DNA of 64,000 nt from contig CALSMN010000006.1 in the NCBI GenBank assembly GCA_943787465.1, forward strand, positions 62,001 to 126,000, read 5' to 3'. Under the pieces are notes generated by a model that had not been told where the DNA came from, made no database searches, and saw only the letters and a program-made list of their open reading frames with translations. Positions within the stretch are counted from its first letter, which is position 1; each line of letters opens with the position of its first letter. The position numbers and the translations under genes are program-made. Of the stretch, positions 25,994 to 35,118 are shown one piece after another. The DNA is from an uncultured Bacteroidia bacterium (GTDB taxonomy: Bacteria; Bacteroidota; Bacteroidia; NS11-12g; UBA9320).

Positions 25994-28477
25994 TTGAAAT
26001 CCTATCTGCTCATATTTTCGCTGTTTTTATCTGCTTCAATAGTACAGGCTCAGGAAGCAATACTCAATGGAAGCGTATCCGATAAAGACAATAATCCAAT
26101 CGCCAATGCTTTTATTCGAGTAAAGGGATTCTCTTCATCCACCTATACATCTGTTGAAGGATTATATTCACTTAAAGTACCTGCAAATCAATATTTCACC
26201 ATACAGGTTTCCGTTGCTTCTGAATCCATAGAAAAAACACTTGGTACATTCCAGTATGGAGAAAAATATACCCAGAATTTTTCATTAAAAGCAACTGTAG
26301 CTCTGGACGCAGCATTGGTTGTTGGTGATAAAAATAGAGGCCGACCTCTCATTAAAATTGAACCTAAAAAGTTGGAACGATTTTCAAATACGGGAGGATT
26401 CGAACAACAATTAAAATTAATCGGATTAGGTATTGGTTCTAGCGGTGGCGAATTGTCATCTGGATACAGCGTGCGTGGCGGTAATTTTGACGAAAACCTA
26501 GTATATGTTAATGATATAGAGGTATACCGTCCATTTTTAGTTCGTAGTGGGCAACAAGAAGGGCTGAGTGTAATCAATCCTGATATGGTAGATTTCGTAG
26601 AATTTTCAGCAGGTGGTTTTCAAGCCAAATATGGCGATAAACTCTCCTCTGTTTTAGACATTAAATACCGTCAACCCGATACATTTTCAGCTACAGTACA
26701 TGCCAGTTTATTGGGAACGAGTTTACATTTGGAAGATCAAAGCTCAAACAAACGTTTCAGTTATTTAATAGGTGCACGATATAGATCAAATCAGTATTTA
26801 TTAGGTAGTCTGGATGTTCAGGGTGATTACAAACCCTTGTTTTTTGATATTCAAACACTCTTAAAATATAGACTAAAATCTAACTTAAGCCTCTCCTATT
26901 TGAGTACCATTTCCCGTAACCGCTATCTTGTATCGCCCCAAAGTCAACAAACTAGTTTTGGAAATGTAAATAATGCCATCAGTCTTTATATTGCGTTTGG
27001 AGGTTCAGAACTAATGGAATACACTACATGGATGAATGCATTGAGTTTATCCTATAAGCCAAATAAAAAACTAACCCTATTGTTTAACTCCTCCTCCTAT
27101 ACCACTTCAGAACGTGAACATTTCACCATAGAAGGAGCATACCGATTATCTGAACTGGAAACCAATTTTGGTTCGGACGATTTTGGCAATGAAAAAGCAT
27201 TATTGGGGTTTGGTTATTTTATTGATCATGCGCGTAATGATTTAAACGCTCAGGTATATTCAACTACTCACAAAGGAACATATTTCACCAAAAAATATAC
27301 CCTACAATGGGGTGCAGGGTATAAGTATGAGCGAATTGTCGATCGATTAAAAGAATGGCGGTATAATGACAGTAGTGAGTATAACATTACAACTATTCAT
27401 TCTTCTAATCAATCGGCTATAGTGTTGGATGAATTCTTGAAAGCAAACATAGATATGCAAAGCCACCGTATCCATGGATATATTCAAAGTAATCATTGGA
27501 TTAATACGGCTAATAATTCAAAAATAACCTACGGATTACGATCTAATTATTGGAGTTATAACATGGAAAATGTCATCAGCCCACGACTCCAATTTTCATG
27601 GGAGCCCAATAAAAAATTCAATGCAGTAAAACAGCTACCATCTACCACAGCAGATAGCATACCAGAAAAGCGAGATTGGCTTCTTAGGGTAGCCACCGGA
27701 TACTATTATCAACCACCATTTTACAGAGAATTGCGACGATTAGACGGTAAACTTAATCCCTCTATTCAAGCCCAACGATCCATTCATTTTGTATTTGGTG
27801 GTGACATGAATTTTGAGGCCTGGGGAAGACCTTTTAAGTTTATGAGTGAGTTGTATTTCAAACACCAAGACCGCATGATTCCTTATGTAGTAGATAATGT
27901 AAGAATACGATATTTAGCAGAAAATAGCTCCCAAGGCTACGCCACGGGCATAGATGCTCGTGTGAATGGTGAATTTGTTCAAGGTATTGAATCCTGGTTT
28001 AATTTTTCGATCCTTCAAACCAAAGAACGATTGTATTATACCAATGAAAATGGCAATGAAGTGCTCAGTGATTGGCTGAGAAGACCCTCCGATCAACGTG
28101 TAAATTTCTCTATTTTATTCCAAGACGAATTACCAAGCAACCCAAGCTATAAGTTAAATTTGAGCCTTATTTATGGTTCAAAAATGCCTTTCTTTTTTGA
28201 TGCAGAAAATCGACAAAATCCTGGATTTAAAATACCAGCTTACCGAAGAGTGGATATTGGTTTTTCGAAGATTATCATGGACGAAAATTCCAAAAATCGA
28301 CCTCATTGGCTTCGCAATGCCGAATCATTATGGTTCAGCATGGACATATTTAATTTGCTTCAAGTTAACAATACCATTTCTTATGTATTGGTCAAAGATT
28401 TCTCAAATAATGTCTATGGCGTTCCTAATTTCCTAACGGGAAGAAGACTCAACTTCCGTTTTATTCTTAAAATTTAA
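25994..28477 (+). CDS. TonB-dependent receptor with carboxypeptidase-regulatory-like domain
   Basis: An 827-residue outer-membrane receptor. A signal peptide (LLIFSLFLSASIVQAQ) is followed by an immunoglobulin-like CarboxypepD_reg domain (about 22-105: LNGSVSDKDNNPIANAFIRVKG), a plug domain with GYSVRGGNFDENLVYVNDIEVYRP, and a 22-strand-type barrel with aromatic strand ends to the C-terminus (LTGRRLNFRFILKI). The ligand is unknown; no SusD partner is adjacent, so it is not a glycan-type SusCD pair. The start is TTG 25994. Its last 45 bases overlap the convergent lipoprotein gene. Confidence 0.9.
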   Translation: MKSYLLIFSLFLSASIVQAQEAILNGSVSDKDNNPIANAFIRVKGFSSSTYTSVEGLYSLKVPANQYFTIQVSVASESIEKTLGTFQYGEKYTQNFSLKATVALDAALVVGDKNRGRPLIKIEPKKLERFSNTGGFEQQLKLIGLGIGSSGGELSSGYSVRGGNFDENLVYVNDIEVYRPFLVRSGQQEGLSVINPDMVDFVEFSAGGFQAKYGDKLSSVLDIKYRQPDTFSATVHASLLGTSLHLEDQSSNKRFSYLIGARYRSNQYLLGSLDVQGDYKPLFFDIQTLLKYRLKSNLSLSYLSTISRNRYLVSPQSQQTSFGNVNNAISLYIAFGGSELMEYTTWMNALSLSYKPNKKLTLLFNSSSYTTSEREHFTIEGAYRLSELETNFGSDDFGNEKALLGFGYFIDHARNDLNAQVYSTTHKGTYFTKKYTLQWGAGYKYERIVDRLKEWRYNDSSEYNITTIHSSNQSAIVLDEFLKANIDMQSHRIHGYIQSNHWINTANNSKITYGLRSNYWSYNMENVISPRLQFSWEPNKKFNAVKQLPSTTADSIPEKRDWLLRVATGYYYQPPFYRELRRLDGKLNPSIQAQRSIHFVFGGDMNFEAWGRPFKFMSELYFKHQDRMIPYVVDNVRIRYLAENSSQGYATGIDARVNGEFVQGIESWFNFSILQTKERLYYTNENGNEVLSDWLRRPSDQRVNFSILFQDELPSNPSYKLNLSLIYGSKMPFFFDAENRQNPGFKIPAYRRVDIGFSKIIMDENSKNRPHWLRNAESLWFSMDIFNLLQVNNTISYVLVKDFSNNVYGVPNFLTGRRLNFRFILKI

Positions 28478-29470
28478 GTCCGTAAAACTGCCCATTGGAC
28501 AAGTTGATTTTATTTTATTTTTCATAGTTCCAAAATGCTCCTTGGGAACATTAATTTTATATGCTGAAACAAATCGAAAAGGAGTAGAACGGGTTAGTTG
28601 CCAAAATCGGACATTTTGTTCAGCCTCATAGGTTCTCAAATAGATATTTTTTCTAGCTTTATTCATTGATTGGCTTACCGTAAAACTGAATAAATCATTG
28701 AAAATTTCTTGATTATTGATAACTATGTGAGAGTCTGTTCCAAAATAAATAGGCTTATCCGGTTTAGGAATTTTATCCATCAATAATGCATAGATACGAG
28801 CATCAAATAACCCTTTTTTAACATATGGACCTAATGCTTGATGAATTCGGTAACTTCTCCATTCTGAGTTATGTATGGCAATCACATGTATCGCCTTGAC
28901 TATATCTCCTGGCAAGTAGTTTGATTTTAAGAGTTGCTTATTGTTCAATAAAAGTAATACTTTCACCTCATTCAAACTATCTACCTTTTGTTTTGCTTGA
29001 ATACAAGCCGATGAATTATAAGCTATCCCCTCACATACCTCCAAATGTCTTACCTTTTGATCTTCATTCAAGCAAGAAGTCAGTGTATCCTTGAGAAAAT
29101 GATTTAATTCGGAAACATGACTCTCCATCGTATGTATTAAAGTATCTGAATTGATAGTATTTGACCGAAGGTATTTAAAAAAAGACTGCGTTGAGTTCGG
29201 TGTAAGATATCCGGATAATTGCAGGAAATAATCCAATGAAGAAGTATCTCCTCGTTCAATTTTTAAAATCATGGCATTCAAAACATCTCTATCAAAAGGA
29301 GCTTTTTTTAAAAAGGCCAGTTCATAGGCAACTGCTGCATCTTGAAATTTATTTTGAATAATATAATCTTCCGCAGCATAAACAAATTTATAATAAGATT
29401 TTACTTTCCAGGGATGACAACTCAAACATAATAACTCCGTAAAAAAAAGAAATAGAAGATGTTTTGGCAT
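28433..29470 (-). CDS. Unknown envelope protein, probable lipoprotein
   Basis: A 345-residue protein with a hydrophobic N-terminus (MPKHLLFLFFTELLCLSC) whose Cys18 could be lipidated. The rest is mainly helical with TPR-like character near the start (AEDYIIQNKFQDAAVAYELAF). I recognise no family and no catalytic motif. Its 3' end lies inside the TonB receptor gene on the other strand for 45 bases, so both stop regions constrain each other. The 126 bases upstream (29471-29596) hold no clear promoter match. Confidence 0.6.
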   Translation of the reverse strand: MPKHLLFLFFTELLCLSCHPWKVKSYYKFVYAAEDYIIQNKFQDAAVAYELAFLKKAPFDRDVLNAMILKIERGDTSSLDYFLQLSGYLTPNSTQSFFKYLRSNTINSDTLIHTMESHVSELNHFLKDTLTSCLNEDQKVRHLEVCEGIAYNSSACIQAKQKVDSLNEVKVLLLLNNKQLLKSNYLPGDIVKAIHVIAIHNSEWRSYRIHQALGPYVKKGLFDARIYALLMDKIPKPDKPIYFGTDSHIVINNQEIFNDLFSFTVSQSMNKARKNIYLRTYEAEQNVRFWQLTRSTPFRFVSAYKINVPKEHFGTMKNKIKSTCPMGSFTDLNFKNKTEVESSSR

Positions 29471-29596
29471 TTAGCGTATTATTTCATAGCTCAAGTTAAA
29501 ACGAGCATTCACTGCAAAGTTTATTTTTTTTATGTATAGGTACGCATAAATTAGGTCATTTTTGATACACTATTTGTTCCTATTTTAGAAAACATC

Positions 29597-30514
29597 CTAA
29601 TCCAAAAATGCCTCCATTCCCTCCTCATTTTTTATTACAACCTCACAAATTAGTGGATTACTTGGAGCATATTTCAAAATGGTATTATTTTCTGGTAATT
29701 TTACTATATCTGTAAAAGAGACCTCTATCTTCTTGACATATATTGTCAAACCAACTTCGTAGGTAACAACCAATTGATCTAATGAACTTTGATCAAAATT
29801 GATATGAGCAGTTGTATAAGCAAAATCATGTGAGAGTAAATCGTTTTTTCTCCACTCATTAATTAAAGTTACACCAACGATTCCCAGAATAAACATACTA
29901 ACAAATGATAAGGCAATATACCGCTCAAAATGAAAGCCTACAGGTTCATGAACAGATTTTGAGACGTAAAAAGTGTACACCTCACTTGCTCCCAAAGCGA
30001 GCGTTCCACCCAGAATAAAGTAACCCAGTACTAAAAGTAAATAATCATTAGAGTCATAACCTAAAAAATAATGAGAATACATCAATTGAATGCCCCAAAT
30101 AGAACCTATTGTAAAACCCAATATTCTGAGATATCTCGGAAAACGAGATAAACTTTTTTCGTATTTTTCTTTGATTCTTATTTTACGGGCTTCTTCCAAT
30201 TTGGCTTTCCGTTCGTCCCTAGATAAAGCATTCCAATATGGATTTTTAGATTTTTTTTGGGGTAATTTTGATTGTTTTTTGAGTCTACTAATTTCAATTA
30301 AATACGCAAGTTTTAATTGCTTATCGTACTCATTTTTAGATGCTGGAGTAGTTAATATTCCTTTAGCAATATTCAGATATTTAGTCATTTCTTCAGCATC
30401 TTCATCTGCATTTATATCGGGATGATACTGTTTGACTAAAGCTTTATAAGCGCTTTTAACATCCTTTATTGTAGCATAATTTTCAAGACCTAATATTTTA
30501 TAATAATTTACCAA
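29597..30514 (-). CDS. J-domain membrane protein
   Basis: A 305-residue protein beginning with a J domain (about residues 1-70: YYKILGLENYATIKDVKSAYKALVKQYHPD, with the diagnostic HPD), which stimulates Hsp70 ATPase activity. It lacks the Gly/Phe and zinc-finger regions of DnaJ. A basic linker (KKKSKNPYW...) precedes three or so transmembrane helices in the middle and a C-terminal soluble beta-rich tail. It probably recruits DnaK to the inner membrane. TTG 30514 is chosen as start because a perfect -7 box at 30526-30533 lies downstream of the longer TTG start at 30547. Confidence 0.82.
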   Translation of the reverse strand: MVNYYKILGLENYATIKDVKSAYKALVKQYHPDINADEDAEEMTKYLNIAKGILTTPASKNEYDKQLKLAYLIEISRLKKQSKLPQKKSKNPYWNALSRDERKAKLEEARKIRIKEKYEKSLSRFPRYLRILGFTIGSIWGIQLMYSHYFLGYDSNDYLLLVLGYFILGGTLALGASEVYTFYVSKSVHEPVGFHFERYIALSFVSMFILGIVGVTLINEWRKNDLLSHDFAYTTAHINFDQSSLDQLVVTYEVGLTIYVKKIEVSFTDIVKLPENNTILKYAPSNPLICEVVIKNEEGMEAFLD

Positions 30515-30525
30515 TGATGTTTGTT

Positions 30526-30533
30526 CAAAGGTA
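30526..30533 (-). promoter_or_regulatory. -7 box TACCTTTG; decides the J-domain protein start
   Basis: Perfect TAnnTTTG on the minus strand, 11 bases before TTG 30514. It lies inside the longer frame that begins at TTG 30547, arguing against that start. Confidence 0.5.
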
Positions 30534-30630
30534 GTATCGATTGTCAATTATTAGATGGATTGAAAAAAAATACATGATAGGTAGGACAAAAAAATATGAT
30601 CATTTATGCCCAACATACAACCCTGAAACC

Positions 30631-30638
30631 TACATTTG
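30631..30638 (+). promoter_or_regulatory. -7 box TACATTTG for the SDR gene
   Basis: Perfect TAnnTTTG, 7 bases before the ATG at 30646. Confidence 0.55.
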
Positions 30639-30645
30639 AAATTGT

Positions 30646-31521
30646 ATGAATTTACATCAAAAATCAATGTTAAAAGCAGGGTCATTATCAAATAAAGTGA
30701 TTTGGGTTACTGGAGGTGGTACGGGTTTAGGTAAATCCATGGTAAAATCATTTGTAGAATTGGGAGCTCAAGTAGCTATATCTGGTCGAAGAATTGATAA
30801 ATTGATTGAAACTCAACAAGAAATATCTAAAGATCATATTTTACCTGTGGTTTGTGACGTTAGAGAAAGTGGGCAAGTAGAGTCTTCCCTTAATCAAATT
30901 GTTGATCATTTTGGTAGGTGCAATGGGTTGGTCAACAATGCTGCTGGAAATTTTATCAGTCCTACCGAAAGGTTAAGTCATCGTGCTTTTGACATTATTT
31001 TAGATATTGTTCTCAAAGGAAGTAAAAATTGCACGCTAAGCTGTGGTAAATACTGGATTAATAATCAGATTCCGGGCCATGTTCTGAATATAGTAACAAC
31101 CTACGCCTCTACAGGCAGTGGATTTGTAGTACCCAGTGCTATGGCTAAGGCAGGAGTACTTGCTATGACAAGGAGTTTAGCGGTGGAATGGGCAAAATAT
31201 GGACAAAGACACAACGCCATTGCTCCAGGTCCTTTCCCAACAAAAGGCGCCTGGGATCGTTTATTCCCTAAAGAAATGTCTGATAAAATCAATCTTGAAT
31301 CTCGCATTCCTCTCAAAAGAATGGGCGAACATCAGGAGCTTGCCAATCTCGCTTCTTATCTGATGTCTGATTATTCAGCCTATGTCAATGGTGAAGTAAT
31401 AACCATTGATGGTGGAGAATGGCTCCAAGGTGCAGGTCAATTCAATCAAATGGACGCTATATCTTCCGAAGAATGGGATATGCTTGAAAAAGTAATCCGC
31501 TCAAATCAAAAAAAATCTTAA
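30646..31521 (+). CDS. SDR oxidoreductase, 2,4-dienoyl-CoA reductase-like
   Basis: A 291-residue short-chain dehydrogenase. The NADP-binding TGGGTGLG is at residues 22-29 and NNAAG at 97-101. The canonical YxxxK is replaced by S164-x3-K168 (VVPSAMAKAGV), the arrangement of mammalian-type 2,4-dienoyl-CoA reductases, as is the RSLAVEWAKYGQRHNAIAPGPF segment. It would reduce polyunsaturated enoyl-CoA intermediates during fatty-acid beta-oxidation. A thiolase is encoded at 51854 but is not linked. It is separated by 12 bases from the secreted protein gene downstream. Confidence 0.87.
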   Translation: MNLHQKSMLKAGSLSNKVIWVTGGGTGLGKSMVKSFVELGAQVAISGRRIDKLIETQQEISKDHILPVVCDVRESGQVESSLNQIVDHFGRCNGLVNNAAGNFISPTERLSHRAFDIILDIVLKGSKNCTLSCGKYWINNQIPGHVLNIVTTYASTGSGFVVPSAMAKAGVLAMTRSLAVEWAKYGQRHNAIAPGPFPTKGAWDRLFPKEMSDKINLESRIPLKRMGEHQELANLASYLMSDYSAYVNGEVITIDGGEWLQGAGQFNQMDAISSEEWDMLEKVIRSNQKKS

Positions 31522-31533
31522 AAATTATTTAGA

Positions 31534-34104
31534 ATGCTTAAAATATTTTCTCCTAAAAAAATTGTAATTGTCCTTTTATGCTCATTGCTTGTATTACTTT
31601 TTAAAGAAAGCTCAACCAATACAGGTGGTGCCCCTGGTGGGTACACCAATGCTCCAAATGAGGCCAATTGTACATCATGTCACGGGGGAACACTTCAAAC
31701 CAGCGGTACAAATTACAATAATATTAGCTTATCAAATAACCTCACTGGAGGTGGATATATCCCTGATAGTACCTATACATTTACGCTAAACTATACGCAT
31801 AGTGGCAAAAGTAAATTTGGCTATCAATTGACTTGTCTTGATAAATCAAATCAAATGGCTGGGAGCTTTAGTTTGCTGTCTGGCAATAATAAATCATCCA
31901 TTACTTCAACCAATATATCCGGAGCTACACGTAGTTACATGCGTCAAACAAGTGCTGGATCTTCTAGCTCAGGAGGTGCTTCATGGAGTTTTCAATGGAA
32001 AGCTCCAGCTTCTATTAAAGATACACTTACTTTTTATGTAGTTGTCAATGCGACAAACTCATCTTCTTCTAATACTGGTGACATCATTATAGCTAAGGAA
32101 TTTTTTATAATTCCATCATCATTACTTCCAGAAGCTAATGCATCGATCAATAATTCAAATGTTTGTCAAGCCAATAGTATACAATTACAAGGTTCAGGAA
32201 CAAACTCCCCGGTATCATATGCATGGAAGTTACCCAATGGTACTCCCTCTATTTCCAATGCTCAAAACCCTAATGTAGTTTACAATTTCCCAGGAAAATA
32301 TAATGCAATTCTTACTGTAACGAATGCAAAAGGAAAATCAAAACCGGATACTGTAACCATTAATGTTCTCAAATCTCCTGGTCCTTTTATCCCTAACGGA
32401 AATTCAAGAAAAATATGTCAGGGTGATTCTATTTTACTAAAATTAAACCCTGTAGAAACTGGGGTTTCTTATACCTGGAATACGGGTCAAAAAGGGGACT
32501 CTTTGTGGGTTTCTCAAAACGGACCCTATTATGTAACTGGACTAGGAAAAAATGGATGTTCAAGGAACAGTAACACCATACAAGTCAGTTTTTTTGATAA
32601 ACCCACATCTAATCTCAGAACTGAAATTCAATTATCGAATGATAGTATATGTCAAAACACGCTAGTCCGTTTGGTTTCAGATTCACTAAATAATGATAGT
32701 TTTTATTTTTACGCTTCAGGGTCATTAGTTCAAAGGACTACGGATGCATTCCATGATATTCTTGTCAACCAAACAACAACCTATGGCGTACAAGTGAGAG
32801 ATCAAAATTTGTGCTTAAGTGACACAGCATACTATACCCTATTTGCTCAAGAAAAAAGACCTGCGCCTAGGATATCCTGTTTCAATTCAACCGTTGATAG
32901 TATTATCTATACCTGGACCAATCCATCCATTCATAATGGATATCAAATCAGTATTAATCAGGGTAAAAGCTGGAGTACTTCAACCAGTGGTCTTAATGGC
33001 ACTCGCCATGAGATTGGTGGTCTCCAACCAGATGATTCCATAACGCTATGGGTCCGTGGTATCGATAACGGCCCATGTCTCTTCAGTTTGATTGGAACTA
33101 AAACATGCTATACCAAATCATGCTCACCACTTCAAGTTAATGTGAATGCAGATACATCTATCTGTGATGGTAACTTATGGCAGATTGAAATAAATGGGTT
33201 GTCCAATCAAAAATATAGCTTAACCATTGATAATGGAGATGCATTTACTGATACTTTATTTTCATTTAATCCAAAAGTTTCCAGAGATTACATCATAGAA
33301 ATTATAGACTCCAACCACCTTACTTGTCCTTCAAAAAAGATTGCACTTCCACTTCAAATTGACCAAAAACCAACGGCAACTTTAAGTCCTATAAAATCAA
33401 AAGCTTTTTGTGAGGGTGAGACCATTCAGTTTGAAGCAAATAATCTCATGGATAATTGGACTTTTGTTCTGAATACGATACCCGTTCAATCCGGTAATTC
33501 AAATAAGTACACCAACAATACACTTTCTGACGGTGACAGTCTGTATGTAATTGTGAATAAAGGAAAATGTAGAGACACTTCATCCATCGTTAGTGTGAAT
33601 ATTGAGTCTACTATTGATGCATCATTTGATTTTGTCCGTGAGCAATCCATATATACATTTACTCCATCCAATCTATTACACAGCAGTTATTCATGGAATT
33701 TTGGAGATGGTAGTGCTATTTCAAATGATGTAAGCCCAAGACACGATTTTATTACAAGTGAGGGAAAAGAGACATTTGTTCGCCTAGCTGTAGTCACGTC
33801 AAATGACTGCTTAGCAGATAGTGGACAACTTATACGATTGCCTCTATTTAGTCATGTAGACGAGCTTAAAAAAGATGGGATCGATGTTTTTCCTAATCCT
33901 ACTCAAAACTTATTAGTTATCAATCAGGAAATAGACACCGACTTAGTTGCAGAATTAAGAAGTATAGATGGAATACTCGTTCAACGAGTATTCATTAAAG
34001 ATGCCAATCATACCATTGATTTATCTCATTTAAAAACAGGTATATATACCCTAACCTTAATATCAAGGGATAAACAATGGAATACTCGAATATTCAGGAA
34101 TTAA
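31534..34104 (+). CDS. T9SS-sorted surface protein with CxxCH motif and PKD-type domains
   Basis: An 856-residue secreted protein. After an N-terminal membrane/signal segment comes a short NEANCTSCHGG motif (one CxxCH, a potential c-type haem site) and a beta domain of the choice-of-anchor V type. PKD-like domains follow (VSYAWKLPNGTPS...PGKYNAILTVTN at about 225-270; SSYSWNFGDGSAIS near 725). The end is a type A sorting domain (IDVFPNPTQNLLVI...LKTGIYTLTLISR). It should be exported by the type IX system and fixed to the surface. Haem attachment would have to occur in the periplasm before export. Confidence 0.87.
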   Translation: MLKIFSPKKIVIVLLCSLLVLLFKESSTNTGGAPGGYTNAPNEANCTSCHGGTLQTSGTNYNNISLSNNLTGGGYIPDSTYTFTLNYTHSGKSKFGYQLTCLDKSNQMAGSFSLLSGNNKSSITSTNISGATRSYMRQTSAGSSSSGGASWSFQWKAPASIKDTLTFYVVVNATNSSSSNTGDIIIAKEFFIIPSSLLPEANASINNSNVCQANSIQLQGSGTNSPVSYAWKLPNGTPSISNAQNPNVVYNFPGKYNAILTVTNAKGKSKPDTVTINVLKSPGPFIPNGNSRKICQGDSILLKLNPVETGVSYTWNTGQKGDSLWVSQNGPYYVTGLGKNGCSRNSNTIQVSFFDKPTSNLRTEIQLSNDSICQNTLVRLVSDSLNNDSFYFYASGSLVQRTTDAFHDILVNQTTTYGVQVRDQNLCLSDTAYYTLFAQEKRPAPRISCFNSTVDSIIYTWTNPSIHNGYQISINQGKSWSTSTSGLNGTRHEIGGLQPDDSITLWVRGIDNGPCLFSLIGTKTCYTKSCSPLQVNVNADTSICDGNLWQIEINGLSNQKYSLTIDNGDAFTDTLFSFNPKVSRDYIIEIIDSNHLTCPSKKIALPLQIDQKPTATLSPIKSKAFCEGETIQFEANNLMDNWTFVLNTIPVQSGNSNKYTNNTLSDGDSLYVIVNKGKCRDTSSIVSVNIESTIDASFDFVREQSIYTFTPSNLLHSSYSWNFGDGSAISNDVSPRHDFITSEGKETFVRLAVVTSNDCLADSGQLIRLPLFSHVDELKKDGIDVFPNPTQNLLVINQEIDTDLVAELRSIDGILVQRVFIKDANHTIDLSHLKTGIYTLTLISRDKQWNTRIFRN

Positions 34105-34111
34105 TTTGCTT

Positions 34112-35065
34112 CTAATGGGTTTCCATTCTTCCCATGATTTTATTTTTAGTCTGATGTAGGAGTGAGTCTAATGATGTGCCATTTTCTTTTGGCTCTATTT
34201 GTTTAAATGGTAAATCTGGCTGACCAGCATCTATCCATGCAGTATACCAGAAACTTCCTGTCATATGAATAGCTTGTTTCATCCTACGCTCAACCATACC
34301 ATTTAAGGCTAAATGATACGCTGCTGAAAATTCCTGACTGTATACTTTGACGGTTGTAGCACCTCGTTGTTCGAAAGCATATTTAACATGAGACATTTTG
34401 GATGACAATTTTTGCTCCAAATCCAAAACGGAATCTTTTGAAGCATGACTATCTTCAATGATTTTCCATATCTGCTCCAATGGACGATCTAAGTAAATGG
34501 CTTTCCCTACTAGAAAAACATAGTCCGAAGAAAAAATCTCGGGCAATCTAGACTCCCAAAGACCGTGAATTCCATGTTGATTGGTTAATTGTCCATTATA
34601 ATTTTGAGTCGTATGTAAAGGTACGTGAGCATCACCGATATAATGGCCTAAATCTGCACTTAATTTTATAATTTGTAAATAATCATGATTTTTCATTGCA
34701 TTAGTTAACCGAAATTTAATTAGATGGATATGCCATGGAATGATGCCGTGCTCTTTTAACATTGCTTCACCAAATATTGATATTGCACTATCCCAATTGG
34801 TAGGTATCGTATCGATGGGTAAAGAATTTTCATATTTATCAATATCTATGTAATGTCTTGGGGCTTCATCTTCCAACAGATATCTCCTTTGGTCTGGACG
34901 GATTGCCATCTCTTTAATTTGATCAATATTGGCTTTATAAAAACCAAACATTTCTGGAGGTAAGGTAAAGCATGCATGATAATTGATGGATTTATGGGCG
35001 AAGAAACCCCATGGATTTGCGTAAAAATAAAATAAAAGAGGTACAGCTAAAAATACAGTTCTCAT
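34112..35065 (-). CDS. Zinc-dependent phospholipase C / S1-P1 nuclease-like enzyme
   Basis: A 317-residue exported metal-dependent hydrolase. After the signal peptide the mature protein probably begins at or near W19 in PWGFFAHKSI; in the zinc phospholipase C/P1 nuclease fold, an N-terminal Trp and a nearby His (H24 here) are zinc ligands. Further ligand motifs are DEAPRHYIDID, IIPWHIHL and LGHYIGDAHVPLHTTQNY with HGLWESRL. Whether it cuts phospholipids or nucleic acids is open. The start ATG 35065 is supported by a -7 box 6 bases upstream; the frame extends to 35098, but that part precedes the box. Confidence 0.8.
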   Translation of the reverse strand: MRTVFLAVPLLFYFYANPWGFFAHKSINYHACFTLPPEMFGFYKANIDQIKEMAIRPDQRRYLLEDEAPRHYIDIDKYENSLPIDTIPTNWDSAISIFGEAMLKEHGIIPWHIHLIKFRLTNAMKNHDYLQIIKLSADLGHYIGDAHVPLHTTQNYNGQLTNQHGIHGLWESRLPEIFSSDYVFLVGKAIYLDRPLEQIWKIIEDSHASKDSVLDLEQKLSSKMSHVKYAFEQRGATTVKVYSQEFSAAYHLALNGMVERRMKQAIHMTGSFWYTAWIDAGQPDLPFKQIEPKENGTSLDSLLHQTKNKIMGRMETH

Positions 35066-35071
35066 CGTATA

Positions 35072-35079
35072 CAAAATTA
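35072..35079 (-). promoter_or_regulatory. -7 box TAATTTTG for the zinc hydrolase
   Basis: Perfect TAnnTTTG on the minus strand, 6 bases before ATG 35065; supports that start over 35098. Confidence 0.5.
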
Positions 35080-35118
35080 GGATTAATCCATGAATCATGG
35101 AATAAAAACACCAACTAG

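Noticed and set aside
25994-28477. SusC/SusD glycan-uptake pair
   Set aside because: No SusD-like lipoprotein is adjacent and the receptor is shorter than typical SusC proteins.
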